In this document: positions 1 to 8,909 of the stretch, piece after piece | Position numbering within the stretch: position 1 is the first letter of the stretch | How the letters are laid out: each line of letters begins with the position of its first letter | Assembly (NCBI GenBank): GCA_964610885.1 | Contig: CAZSWR010000002.1 | Span: forward strand, 1-64,000 | From: CAZSWR01 sp964610885 | Lineage (GTDB): Bacteria > Bacteroidota > Ignavibacteria > Kapaibacteriales > UBA2268 | Length of the DNA stretch: 64,000 nt | Reading direction: 5' to 3' | The notes under the pieces: model-generated | The model's database searches: none | Told to the model about the DNA's origin: nothing | Seen by the model: only the letters and a program-made list of their open reading frames with translations | Program-made: the position numbers and the translations under genes

Positions 1-81
1 AATTGAAAATATATGCGCTACATAATACTAAGTATGTATTAGTCGGATGAACCATTATTTCAGAAGAATGTAAGGCAAAGT

Positions 82-1131
82 TTGGGAAGTAGTAATGCGG
101 TAAACAAAAAAATTAGACAAACAATTTTAGGGGACAAGCATAAAGACTTCTTCTTTTTCCATAATGGTATAACAGCAATCTGTAATAGGTTAGAACTTAA
201 TGGAGATAAACTAAAACTTTATGGTTTAAGTGTTGTAAACGGTTGCCAATCTTTAAATACTATTCAAAGCTGTAGTGAAACGGCCAAGAAACTTGAAGAG
301 ACCTATGTCCTATTTCGTTTCTATGAAATTCCACAAAGAGACAGGGCTGAATTAATTAGTATAAATACAAACTCACAAAGTGCAGTTAAACCGAGAGATT
401 TAAGGAGTAACGACAAGCGAGTTCTGAACTTAAAACGACTTTTTGAACAAAAGTATAATCAAGGATATTTTATTACTAAACGCGGAGAAATTGCGCCACC
501 AGAAAAAGACAAAAATTTCATAATAGACTTGTCTGACTTAGGCAAATATCTTATAGCTTGGCACTCCCAGAGACCAAACATTTCTTACGGAGAAACAAAA
601 ATATTTGATAAGTATTTTGAAATTCTTTTCAAGAGAGATTACAAACCTGAAAATATTCAAGGTCTTAACAATTGGATGAAGGAAATTATGACGAATTGGA
701 CAGACAAAAATCCACTTGGACTTAATGAGACATTACTAACAATGAAAGCTTATGCTCCTTTTCATCATTTGTATGCAATTTCAATGATCTTTGCAATTGG
801 GAATAACAAATCGGACAGAGTTCCTGCTCCTAGCATTACTTGGGAAAATGCAAAAGCAAGCGGCATGATAACGCAAATAGTGAAGACTACAGGACGTTGT
901 CTTAATACTGCATTGAGGGTTGCATCAAATAGGAGCTTACCAAACAATACAATATTCAGTCCTCAAAATTGGATCAAATCAAAACAAAGCCTTAACGACA
1001 TTAATGCTGCAATTGAGCAATATGTTGATATGTTACCCACAATGGAAGGTGGAGAGCTACAATATGAGAAACTCAAAAACGCTATAACAATCGGACAAGA
1101 ACAATTTGAGTATAGATTACAAGCAGAATAA
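82..1131 (+). CDS. AIPR-family (abortive infection phage resistance) protein, 5' part missing or broken
   Basis: The protein carries the AIPR signature: an FFFFHNGITAICN segment near residue 24, then GLSVVNGCQSLNT and an INTNSQSAVKPRDLRSND stretch. This family is linked to abortive-infection phage defence; its biochemistry is not evident from the sequence. The start given is a TTG. The same frame reads on upstream with family-like residues (DEPLFQKNVRQSLG) back to a TAG at 40-42. Full-length AIPR proteins have a long N-terminal region, so the gene is probably cut by the window edge and disrupted near base 40, by a frameshift or nonsense mutation. The gene is AT-rich compared with the core genes. 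It ends just before an attC-like site (1141-1269), as a gene-cassette ORF would. Confidence 0.75.
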   Translation: MGSSNAVNKKIRQTILGDKHKDFFFFHNGITAICNRLELNGDKLKLYGLSVVNGCQSLNTIQSCSETAKKLEETYVLFRFYEIPQRDRAELISINTNSQSAVKPRDLRSNDKRVLNLKRLFEQKYNQGYFITKRGEIAPPEKDKNFIIDLSDLGKYLIAWHSQRPNISYGETKIFDKYFEILFKRDYKPENIQGLNNWMKEIMTNWTDKNPLGLNETLLTMKAYAPFHHLYAISMIFAIGNNKSDRVPAPSITWENAKASGMITQIVKTTGRCLNTALRVASNRSLPNNTIFSPQNWIKSKQSLNDINAAIEQYVDMLPTMEGGELQYEKLKNAITIGQEQFEYRLQAE

Positions 1132-1140
1132 AGAACGAAC

Positions 1141-1269
1141 GCATAACACGCGGTACAAAAAATTGCCGGTTCAGTAGGTAATTCAAGGGTTGTAGCCCGC
1201 TTCAACTTTTGTGTAACTTGACAAGATATCGCCCGCAATCGGCAACTTTTCATACCGCCACCGTTAGGC
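1141..1269 (+). other. attC-like integron recombination site
   Basis: A 129-bp imperfect inverted repeat lies 9 bases after the AIPR stop codon. The left end is GCATAAC followed by GCGGTA, an A-run and TTGCCG. The right end is CGGCAA, a T-rich stretch, TACCGCC and GTTAGGC. GTTAGGC fits the R' core (GTTRRRY) exactly; the left core departs from RYYYAAC at one position. The arms pair over about 30 positions with a few unpaired bases, as in folded attC sites. No integrase gene is visible, so this is either part of an array whose integrase lies elsewhere or a stray cassette. Confidence 0.55.
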
Positions 1270-1387
1270 GTCATGCAAGAAGACTCATCAAACTTAAAAA
1301 GCAAATGAGATATTAAGGATTGAATTACTAAGAAAAAATTGACTTTAAATATATGTTGAAAAATTAGAACTAGAAAAAGAGATAATC

Positions 1388-1819
1388 ATGGATATAAAAA
1401 AACTATCAAGAATTTTACTTGTAACAGGAGGATTTATAGAATTAGTAATAGCGATTTTACATTTCATCTGGCCTTTCAATTTATTGCAATTACCTGTTTT
1501 TAATGAGGTTTCAAACTCTATCAAAGATTTTTTACTTATAATGTCATTGGCATTAAGCCTATGTATGATTATTTTTGCTTTTTTTTCATTTTATTTTTCA
1601 AAGAAAATTATGCATGGAGAAAACAGTGCTTTATTTTTTTGCATTTCTCAAGCAATATTATGGATAGTTCGATTAATTCTTGAGTTTCTAATCCCTGTAA
1701 AAATGCCTTTATATTTTATAGAAAATCCAAGTGGTATTATAATTATTGGAGCAACCTTTATTGTTATAATATATTTGATTCCTGTATTTTTATTTAGAAG
1801 GAAGGTTATAACTATTTGA
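1388..1819 (+). CDS. Small four-helix membrane protein, unrecognised
   Basis: 143 residues, almost entirely hydrophobic, with about four predicted membrane helices (roughly residues 9-30, 48-70, 80-100 and 115-136). The helices are joined by short charged turns, and the C-terminus is RRK-rich. I recognise no family motif. It is very AT-rich and sits between an attC-like site (ends 1269) and the start of a second one (1844), the arrangement of a mobile gene cassette. The 118-base leader and lack of a strong ribosome site are also usual for cassette ORFs. The function is unknown; small membrane proteins in cassettes are sometimes immunity or defence factors, but nothing here shows that. Confidence 0.6.
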   Translation: MDIKKLSRILLVTGGFIELVIAILHFIWPFNLLQLPVFNEVSNSIKDFLLIMSLALSLCMIIFAFFSFYFSKKIMHGENSALFFCISQAILWIVRLILEFLIPVKMPLYFIENPSGIIIIGATFIVIIYLIPVFLFRRKVITI

Positions 1820-1843
1820 ATTATTAAAAAAAAAAGCACGAAC

Positions 1844-1920
1844 GCCCAACAAACCGTAGCAAAAATGAGGGGTTTCGCAAGTAATTCATATTCGGCACTT
1901 TATTGTTATATTGGCTGTGG
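1844..1920 (+). other. Truncated second attC-like site
   Basis: GCCCAAC at 1844-1850 fits the R'' core RYYYAAC exactly and is followed by AAACCG and an A-rich stretch, as expected for the left half of an attC. The matching right half (ACGGTTT, then GTTGGGC) is not found. Sequence changes near 1920 into RHS-related DNA, so the site appears cut at that junction. Confidence 0.35.
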
Positions 1921-1977
1921 GATACAAACGCATCCCTTTAATCCCTCACTTTCCAGCTCGATGCACTCAATTCAAGC

Positions 1978-2469
1978 TTGGACGAAACAGTATTTAGTTT
2001 ATTTGTAGGCTCGGGCGGGCGAACGCTACCAGAAACGCCAAACGAGAGGTTACGAACCCAAAAGCGAAACTCCACGTACGCATGGGTGTATTATATGCTG
2101 GGCGCCGATAACCGCCAGCTGGCGCTGTACAACGGCTTGGAGACTGTGTGCTCGGGCGAATTTGTTTATTTCCGGCCGGATGAGTATATTACGTATGGCG
2201 CGAAAGGCCTTTCGGACATACGAACCGACGCAAAAGGAGAAAAAACAATCAGCATATTCGACCACCTCGGCTCTGTGCGCTGCTCGATGCGGCAGGACGG
2301 CACTCTGATAGGCTATAGAGATTACGAACCCTTCGGCGCGCCCCTATCGGACAAACAGGAGAAGACCCGCTTGGGCTTCATCGATAAGGAGCAAGACAGG
2401 GAGAGTTCTTTGGCAGACCACGGCGTGCGGAAGTACGACTACGAGACGGGACGGTTCACGAGAAGATAA
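1978..2469 (+). pseudogene. RHS-repeat core fragment (remnant)
   Basis: The 163-residue frame has the end of an RHS/YD-repeat core: DHLGSVRCSMRQDGTLIGYRDY-type sequence, EPFGAPL, then RLGFIDKEQD and YDYETGRFTRR. In complete RHS proteins the last motif reads GRFTSxDP and is followed by a variable toxic C-terminus. Here a stop follows GRFTRR directly, and the thousand or more residues expected upstream are absent. The start lies in unrelated sequence, so this is a two-ended relic rather than a working gene. It may be the trace of a polymorphic-toxin locus replaced by the toxin-antitoxin pair that follows. Confidence 0.7.
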
Positions 2470-2534
2470 ATTGTTTGCTTTCTCGATGATTCTGCATTAT
2501 ATTTGCTCCAACGTCAAATTTGAAGGTGATTAAG

Positions 2535-2813
2535 ATGGATGCTGAACTTATTCATGAAATTATTGAGATTGCAAAAAGGTATAAAGTAACGAAGCTCATA
2601 TTGTTTGGCTCGGCCTTGGAATCATTTCCGGCTGCTGCCGATATCGACCTTGCCTGCGACGGTTTGTACGATAAGAGCTTTTTTAGATTTGGGGCAGAGA
2701 TTGAAGCTTTGCTCGGCAAATCGGTTGACTTGTTGCCTTTATCGCCCTCAGACAGGCTAACAGAGTATATAATTAATCATGGAAAAGTTGTATATGAATC
2801 AAAAGTTGCTTGA
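2535..2813 (+). CDS. MNT-domain nucleotidyltransferase (MntA-type antitoxin)
   Basis: A 92-residue minimal nucleotidyltransferase with the motif GSALESFPAAADIDL, i.e. GS-X9-DxD, which binds the nucleotide and metal ions. In MntA/HepT systems the MNT protein neutralises the HepT ribonuclease by adding AMP to it. I chose the ATG at 2535 because AAGGTGA stands just upstream; an in-frame TTG lies at 2520. The gene overlaps the next one by about 20 bases, which indicates translational coupling. It could instead act with its partner as an uncharacterised substrate-binding pair, but the order and motifs fit a toxin-antitoxin module. Confidence 0.8.
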   Translation: MDAELIHEIIEIAKRYKVTKLILFGSALESFPAAADIDLACDGLYDKSFFRFGAEIEALLGKSVDLLPLSPSDRLTEYIINHGKVVYESKVA

Positions 2814-3246
2814 AGAAATATCAATTGATTTGGAATCTATGTTTCAAATAGTAATAGATGTTGAAGCGTTGCTTGCCGAAGTAAAGACTCAAACTCCAAA
2901 CAATATTTATAAAACTGCTTTGGGCGGATTTGCCGCGCAGTTTTATAATGGGATTGAGAACATCATGAAAAGGATCCACAAGGCTTACAATATTGATTTA
3001 CCTCGAGGCGATAACTGGCATATAGTTCTACTTGACAGGTTTTCTGTGAATTCTGATTTCCCTACTCCCTGCAAATTTTCGGATGAGTTGATTTTATCAC
3101 TTACGGACTACCGTCGCTTTCGGCATTACTTCTTTCATGGATATGGTCATAATCTGAATTGGGACATCATCAGTAATGCTGTTTCGGACATAAATGAGGT
3201 GTTCAATGCTTTCCGAGCAGCAATTTTGAAAGATTCCCCAAATTGA
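2794..3246 (+). CDS. HepT-like ribonuclease toxin
   Basis: About 150 residues, mostly helical. The C-terminal half contains RHYFFHGY, which fits the HepT RNase signature R-X4-H-X-Y exactly. HepT toxins cleave RNA (tRNA 3' ends in a studied case) and are silenced when MntA AMPylates the tyrosine of this motif. The intact motif argues for an active enzyme. The start at 2794 is preferred over the in-frame ATG at 2779 because GGAAAAG precedes it; both overlap the upstream antitoxin gene. The pair sits in an accessory patch beside an RHS relic and integron-like sites, consistent with acquisition by transfer. Confidence 0.75.
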   Translation: MNQKLLEEISIDLESMFQIVIDVEALLAEVKTQTPNNIYKTALGGFAAQFYNGIENIMKRIHKAYNIDLPRGDNWHIVLLDRFSVNSDFPTPCKFSDELILSLTDYRRFRHYFFHGYGHNLNWDIISNAVSDINEVFNAFRAAILKDSPN

Positions 3247-3362
3247 TTAAGTAGTATGTAATACAATGATCATTATGGCTTTGAAATCGCAACGAGACGG
3301 GACGGCTGGCGATCGACGAGCAGAGATAAAGCATTGTGTTTTTTTTCTCCCTCTTAGCACGA

Positions 3363-3438
3363 CTTGGGCAGTCGTCCTACGAGTGGCGCAGGATTATTCG
3401 TCCGAATGTGTAATTCGAGTCGGACGAATAGCCCAAGG
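3363..3438. terminator. Long inverted repeat downstream of the 1795-residue gene
   Basis: TATTCGTCCGA (3395-3405) pairs with TCGGACGAATA (3420-3430). Outside it, CTTGGGC (3363-3369) pairs with GCCCAAG (from 3431). The structure lies about 45 bases past the stop of the minus-strand gene ending at 3482 and may end its transcription, although no clear T-run is present. Confidence 0.35.
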
Positions 3439-3481
3439 AAGTGTCTGAATCGCTCGAAGCGTTTGATTTTATTGAAAATTG

Positions 3482-6400
3482 TTATTTCACTACCGATATC
3501 TTCCGAGTTACTTGGCCGCCTGCCGAACGCAAACGGACAAAATAGATTCCCGATTCGCATTCGGCGCAATCGTACGATTGGCTGTGCTCCCCGGCGGATT
3601 CCATGCCGGAGAATACTCTCGAGACCAGCTCGCCTTTTGCGTCGATAACGTCGATTTCAATATTCGCATCGGCGGTCAATGACCACTTCACCACGACAGA
3701 GCCGTTGGATGGATTTGGCGAACACGAAAGAGCCAAACCGCCGTTGCCTGGGTCGGCTGCCGGAGTGAAATCGCCTTTGGCAGCGCGAACGATCAATGCG
3801 GCGTCCGAGGTGTACCTGAGCGTGTTGCCGGAGTTCTGCGGCCGAAGCAGGTCTGTGATTTGAGTAATATTTAGCATTCTTTCTTTGTTCGATGAATAAT
3901 CCCAGAGCTTCAATACAAGCTCTTCGGATTCTTCGGCTCCCTCAATCTGCGTCGTGTTCGGATTGTCTCCCCAAACGGTTACGCCGGCCTTGCCGCCGTC
4001 GAACAGTCCGCTTCCGATGAGCTTGCCGCTTCGCGTGAATACTCCCACCGAAGTGCCGTTCGTGGCCGAATCGCAGCGAATAAGCAAATTGGCGCTGTTG
4101 CCTGTGTTTTCCTCGAAATCAGTGTATTTTTGAGCGATTGGGGCATACTGCCTTTGCGAAGATCCTCCGGCCGCGTTGGGCAGGGTCGGATACGTCAGCG
4201 TCCCCGGGTTGATCATACAAACTTTGTAGCCTTCGCCCGGGCGCATCTGTGGCACTTGGTTGATCGAGAATAGCGGGAAATACACCCTGCCCTGATAATT
4301 CTTCAATAGAAGCATATTTGTGCTTATCGATGATATTGCGGTGGGCGTGGATTGGGCGTATTCTGGCAGGAACGGTATAAGGCTCCATTTCATCCCGCCG
4401 GGAAGCACAATGGGCGAAGTTGAAGGATTGGCTCTCAGGCCGTAGAATATTAGTTTTATATCCTCGGTTGTATAGATTTGATACCCTTCCAAATAGTTCC
4501 AATTGGTCAGATCGCCCGGCGCTGGGAAAGTGTGTCCGTTTTGATCTTTGATGCGTTTAATGCTGCCGATAACCGGTCGAGTGATGCTCGCGATACTATT
4601 GTCGATCGGTATGACGTTCGACGAAATGATATTCCAAACATAGCGCGGTACGTCAACTGTGAACTCCGAATACGTGGTGAGCGAAGTGATGGGGGAGAGC
4701 TTGTCGTCTCCGAATTTTTCCGGTGTGGTGGAGTATGCAGTGCTATATACCACATTTGCTTCGTAGGCACGGCCTGTTTGGGCGTCCCAAACGAGCACAT
4801 AGTAGTCTTCGCCCTCTGAAAAACCGTCTTTGGCGATTGTTTCGGGATTGTCTCCGAAAGCAGCGATTGCCATGTTCTTGCCGGTTTCATAAACTGAGAA
4901 TCCGTCGCAAACCCAATGATTGGCTGGCATTCGGTAGAATACGCCAACTGCATCGCCTGTGGCCATACTGCGGCCTCCGACTTTGGGATTGGCAGTCGTC
5001 GGTAGGATGATGGTTGCTGTCTTGTCCGATGTGATGAACACGTTCCAATCGGAAGGCACGGGATACAATCCGCCTTGGATTGTGAAGAATGCGTCGGAGA
5101 AGTCCACAATGTGCGGCAGGTTGTTGTCAGCCACGCGCACCAAGCACTCCACCGAAGGATTCGACGGGGTGGTCCATTGATATGATGACTGCGTCGCCGG
5201 CACGTCTTGCACAATGTTGATCCAATTTCTGCCGTTGTCCGTCGAAAAGTCCAAGCGAACGCTATTGACGCCCACGCTGAACCAACTGATTGTATAAGTG
5301 CTGTTGGCGATTAGTGTTTCGCCGCCATTCGGAGAATTAACTACGATTCCAACTCCATCGATCGAGAAATTGGTAACGTTTTGGTCGAAGATTGCCGGAT
5401 CCGCCACGTTCGATACTCTCACCTTGCAATCGGGCGAAATGTCTTTCGGCACTTGCCAAACGTAGTTCGATTGGATTGCCGGGATTTGCGAAATAATCGT
5501 CGTCCAGTGCGAGCCGTCATCGGTCGAGTATTCCAATTTAACGTATTGCATTTGTGTGGATTGCCATTCGATTTCCTGATACGTGCCGGCCAGGAAATCT
5601 TCGCCGCCCATCGGCTTTTTGAGCAGAAGCCCAACGACGGAGAAGGTCTGGTCAGATGTGTCGGACAGCAGAGACCTGTCCGAATCGGTCGTGCGGAACA
5701 GATAATCGTTCGATGGGTTCGTAGGGACAGTCCACTGGTAGAAGCTCGAAAGTGGGTCTTGGCTGATCGTCAGGTCGGTCCAACTTGACCCGCGGTCCGA
5801 CGAGTACTGAAGTGTGAGGTAGTTGATGCCCACGGCGTCCCAATTCACAATGTAATTCAGTCCCATGAAGAGCTTTTCGCCGCCATTGGGGTTTTTTAAT
5901 TTGACACCGGTGATCTGAAGTGTTGCGTCCGAAATGTCATTAATCGGCAGATGGTCTGCGTCCGAAACCTTTATCAATACATTCGACGAAGGAGTGCGCG
6001 GAACGCACCAATTCATGTATTTGCCATAAACGGCTGGAGTGGAGCTTTTAATCAGATTCCACGTGGCGCCGCCGTCGGTTGACCAATCCAAACGGACATT
6101 GGCAACATCCTTGCTCGTCCATTCGATGTCGTGCATTTCGCCAACCAGCCAGTTCTCGCCTCCATTGGGCGATGTCAGTTCCACTTGGTTTGGCAAATAT
6201 TTAATATAAATCGGCCCGACCGAGGAATACGTCAGAGAATCCTCTGCATCGACAATTTTTATCCATACCCTATGGATGCCCACGAAGTCCAGATCCCAAT
6301 CGTAGTATCCTTGGGCGGATGAAAGGCCATCTTTGATCAATTTCCAGGGTGCGTTGTCTGCCATGTAGTAAACATTGACCAGCCTCATATTGGTACTGCT

Positions 6401-8869
6401 CCAAGAGATTCTGTTCGGAGTGCCAAAGTAGAGGCTGTCTGTGATTGTTTGGTGCGAAGTGATGCGCAAATTCTTGTAAATCAGTTTCAGTGGATCGTCA
6501 GCGCTGCCGAGTGTGCCGGTGATGCTGTCAGTGTCCATTGCGGAAATATAGTAATCGATTCCGTCGGTGCTTGCATAGGCCGAAGGGATTATCGCGCGGT
6601 ATTCGTTGGCGGCCCCGAATGGCAAAAATGTGGAATAGGTGAATTCTTCGCTGCCTGCTTTCCTGAAATAGGCTCTCAGATCTTGGATCGCATTGGGCGC
6701 ACTCGTTGCTCGGATAATCATTTCTATCGGATGCCCAATTGTGTTGTCGTTCAGGTTAGTAATCGATTTAATCGAAATTTCAGGCGGATTGCTCGGATCC
6801 ACGAACAAATTGTATGGCTTGGTTTCGGGCAATGATTGCGGCAGAGTCGATCGGCGAGAACTGTTCTCGGCATAGAAATAGAAATCAACTCCATGGGCCG
6901 TCGGTCCAATTGATGGGATCGTGCAAGTATATGTTTCTGTGTGGTTTGCGTTTGGTTCCAAGCCGGGGTTCTTTTTGTTCATTGTAACCGAAGAATAAGA
7001 CAACTCTTTGTGTTTCCTGTAGAACAATTTGACAGTCGGATAGACGCTCAAGTCCCTGACATCGCATTCGAAAGTAATGTTTGAACTTGCCGGCATAGAG
7101 ATTGTCATCAAAGATTTCATATATGAGTTAAGCGAGATTTGGGGTACCTCGAAGGGATTGTAAACGGCTTCCGATTCGCTGGTTAATTGCTTGAATTCAG
7201 CTAAATACGAAACAGGCACGGCCGAAATGCAATTGGATACAGATAGTCTTATGTCGCTTATTGCTCCGCTGGGCATCATTTGGTCGTCGAGCAATACATC
7301 AGCGCGGAACTGGTCGCCATACTTACGGAAATGCAGCGGCAGAGTGCGCCTCGACGAAGCTCCGAAAAGCATCAGATTGCCATTTGGAAGCCCATCGCCC
7401 GTGTTGCACGAAATCGAGAACCGTTTTGCTCGCGCGAAATAGCCCTCGGTTGGAAAATCTGCAATCGCGATACTGCTTCCGTGCTGCGCGCTCAGAACGA
7501 ATGACTTTTCAGAATCAATAAAATCAGAAACCAACATAGTCGGCGAAGTGTAATGCGACTGCGGGTCGAACCAATCGCCCCAATGCAGAGAGCTTGCCTG
7601 CGGCTGTTGGAGGCTGGCCAAGGCAGAACCGAAACTGTTAATGCTGCCGCTGAGGCTCCGCAGGGCAACGCTGTTCGACAAAATAGCTGCATCTATTGCC
7701 GCTCGAGAGGCTGCCAGGCCCTGAGCTGGATTGGCAGCTGATACGATCGATGTGAAGACCTTACACTTGTCATAATCGCTCGCCGTAGGTGATTGGCCGT
7801 GTTCGTATATGTATCTCCAATAAATTGCGTAGCGCGAATAGTCCGGCTCTTCGGCGCTTCCGAATGCCAATGATGCAATGTTGGAAAGTGCATTGTTTGC
7901 ATTTTGAAAATACAAACGCCCATTGCCAACGAAATTCATCTCAATATTTGGATAGAGAATACTCGCGATCGTGGCAGGAATGCCGCTCGTGATGAACCCG
8001 AACTCTTGCGATTGCGAGGCCATTAGCTGAGGATTAATTGTATTCATCACTCCGCGGTAGAACTCACGGGCGATCAACGCACGCATTGCGTTCTCTGTAG
8101 TGCCGTATTCGGGCATAGTTGCGCCCAGGTTGGACTCGACGAAGATTCGCCTGTCCGGCCCGTCGATCGAATAGCTCCTGAATCCGGCGGCGGAATCTGT
8201 GTAGAAATGCGTCTGGCCCGTGCCGTCCGTTATGAACAATTCATACAAATTATCGCTGTCGGCCGGTTTGATGGGCGAAGTTATCGTTCCGCCGGCGAGC
8301 CGCAGCCCGGTGATTTGTTTCTGCCATTGCTCGATGAAAACAGTTTTTATTGAATCGGCATATGCCTTTGCCTGGGCAGCCGATTGGAACCAATTGTCTA
8401 AATAATAAATAGCATAGTCCTCGGTCGCGCCGAAGTACCCTTGGGCATTGGGGATTTTACCCGAAACTTTGCATTCGGTTACCAAACGCAAAGTTTCGAT
8501 ATCGAAGGGCATCATGCCGTTTTTATAGACAGTTATCGTACAAATTCCGGTTTCCCCGTCTTGCGGAGTCCAATAATACGTGGATTGCCCATTGGAAACG
8601 GTCAGGCCAGTGTGGTTCACGTACTGATCGCCACCGGCGGACGTGATGCTGAGCTGATCGCCGGATTCGACGTTCGAGAGTAATATCTTGTAATACTTTG
8701 CATTATAAATACCATTTACTTTCGTTGCCAGATGGTAGTAATCCATTCCATTGGTAACAAATTTCCTAACGAAAGTATTGGCCTCGACAGTTGCCGTCGG
8801 AGTGTCCGATGCCCAAAGTACGCAAGTCGAAAATGCAATTGCTGTCAGAAATAATAAGAGTTTTTTCAT
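3482..8869 (-). CDS. Giant T9SS-exported surface protein with four Ig-like repeats
   Basis: 1795 residues. A signal peptide (residues 1-20) is followed by an N-terminal region resembling the MXAN_6640-type putative metalloprotease layout. Where such enzymes have HExxH, this protein has R268-E-F-Y-R272, so it is probably not catalytic; this is my inference. Four repeats of about 92 residues follow (roughly 895-1270), each with SPNGGE, W, YSTDxGxxW and a YxWxVP core. Next comes a region of about 430 residues that recurs in the protein at 11054-14341. The C-terminus (about 1715-1795) is a T9SS type A sorting domain with the SPNPSNG start and a KISVVK end. The start ATG follows GGTGAAAAT. It is probably a cell-surface or secreted adhesin-like protein; the ligand is unknown. 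Confidence 0.85.
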   Translation of the reverse strand: MKKLLLFLTAIAFSTCVLWASDTPTATVEANTFVRKFVTNGMDYYHLATKVNGIYNAKYYKILLSNVESGDQLSITSAGGDQYVNHTGLTVSNGQSTYYWTPQDGETGICTITVYKNGMMPFDIETLRLVTECKVSGKIPNAQGYFGATEDYAIYYLDNWFQSAAQAKAYADSIKTVFIEQWQKQITGLRLAGGTITSPIKPADSDNLYELFITDGTGQTHFYTDSAAGFRSYSIDGPDRRIFVESNLGATMPEYGTTENAMRALIAREFYRGVMNTINPQLMASQSQEFGFITSGIPATIASILYPNIEMNFVGNGRLYFQNANNALSNIASLAFGSAEEPDYSRYAIYWRYIYEHGQSPTASDYDKCKVFTSIVSAANPAQGLAASRAAIDAAILSNSVALRSLSGSINSFGSALASLQQPQASSLHWGDWFDPQSHYTSPTMLVSDFIDSEKSFVLSAQHGSSIAIADFPTEGYFARAKRFSISCNTGDGLPNGNLMLFGASSRRTLPLHFRKYGDQFRADVLLDDQMMPSGAISDIRLSVSNCISAVPVSYLAEFKQLTSESEAVYNPFEVPQISLNSYMKSLMTISMPASSNITFECDVRDLSVYPTVKLFYRKHKELSYSSVTMNKKNPGLEPNANHTETYTCTIPSIGPTAHGVDFYFYAENSSRRSTLPQSLPETKPYNLFVDPSNPPEISIKSITNLNDNTIGHPIEMIIRATSAPNAIQDLRAYFRKAGSEEFTYSTFLPFGAANEYRAIIPSAYASTDGIDYYISAMDTDSITGTLGSADDPLKLIYKNLRITSHQTITDSLYFGTPNRISWSSTNMRLVNVYYMADNAPWKLIKDGLSSAQGYYDWDLDFVGIHRVWIKIVDAEDSLTYSSVGPIYIKYLPNQVELTSPNGGENWLVGEMHDIEWTSKDVANVRLDWSTDGGATWNLIKSSTPAVYGKYMNWCVPRTPSSNVLIKVSDADHLPINDISDATLQITGVKLKNPNGGEKLFMGLNYIVNWDAVGINYLTLQYSSDRGSSWTDLTISQDPLSSFYQWTVPTNPSNDYLFRTTDSDRSLLSDTSDQTFSVVGLLLKKPMGGEDFLAGTYQEIEWQSTQMQYVKLEYSTDDGSHWTTIISQIPAIQSNYVWQVPKDISPDCKVRVSNVADPAIFDQNVTNFSIDGVGIVVNSPNGGETLIANSTYTISWFSVGVNSVRLDFSTDNGRNWINIVQDVPATQSSYQWTTPSNPSVECLVRVADNNLPHIVDFSDAFFTIQGGLYPVPSDWNVFITSDKTATIILPTTANPKVGGRSMATGDAVGVFYRMPANHWVCDGFSVYETGKNMAIAAFGDNPETIAKDGFSEGEDYYVLVWDAQTGRAYEANVVYSTAYSTTPEKFGDDKLSPITSLTTYSEFTVDVPRYVWNIISSNVIPIDNSIASITRPVIGSIKRIKDQNGHTFPAPGDLTNWNYLEGYQIYTTEDIKLIFYGLRANPSTSPIVLPGGMKWSLIPFLPEYAQSTPTAISSISTNMLLLKNYQGRVYFPLFSINQVPQMRPGEGYKVCMINPGTLTYPTLPNAAGGSSQRQYAPIAQKYTDFEENTGNSANLLIRCDSATNGTSVGVFTRSGKLIGSGLFDGGKAGVTVWGDNPNTTQIEGAEESEELVLKLWDYSSNKERMLNITQITDLLRPQNSGNTLRYTSDAALIVRAAKGDFTPAADPGNGGLALSCSPNPSNGSVVVKWSLTADANIEIDVIDAKGELVSRVFSGMESAGEHSQSYDCAECESGIYFVRLRSAGGQVTRKISVVK

Positions 8870-8909
8870 ATTTTCACCGTAGTCTAAATTTCAATTATTT
8901 GGGGCTATA

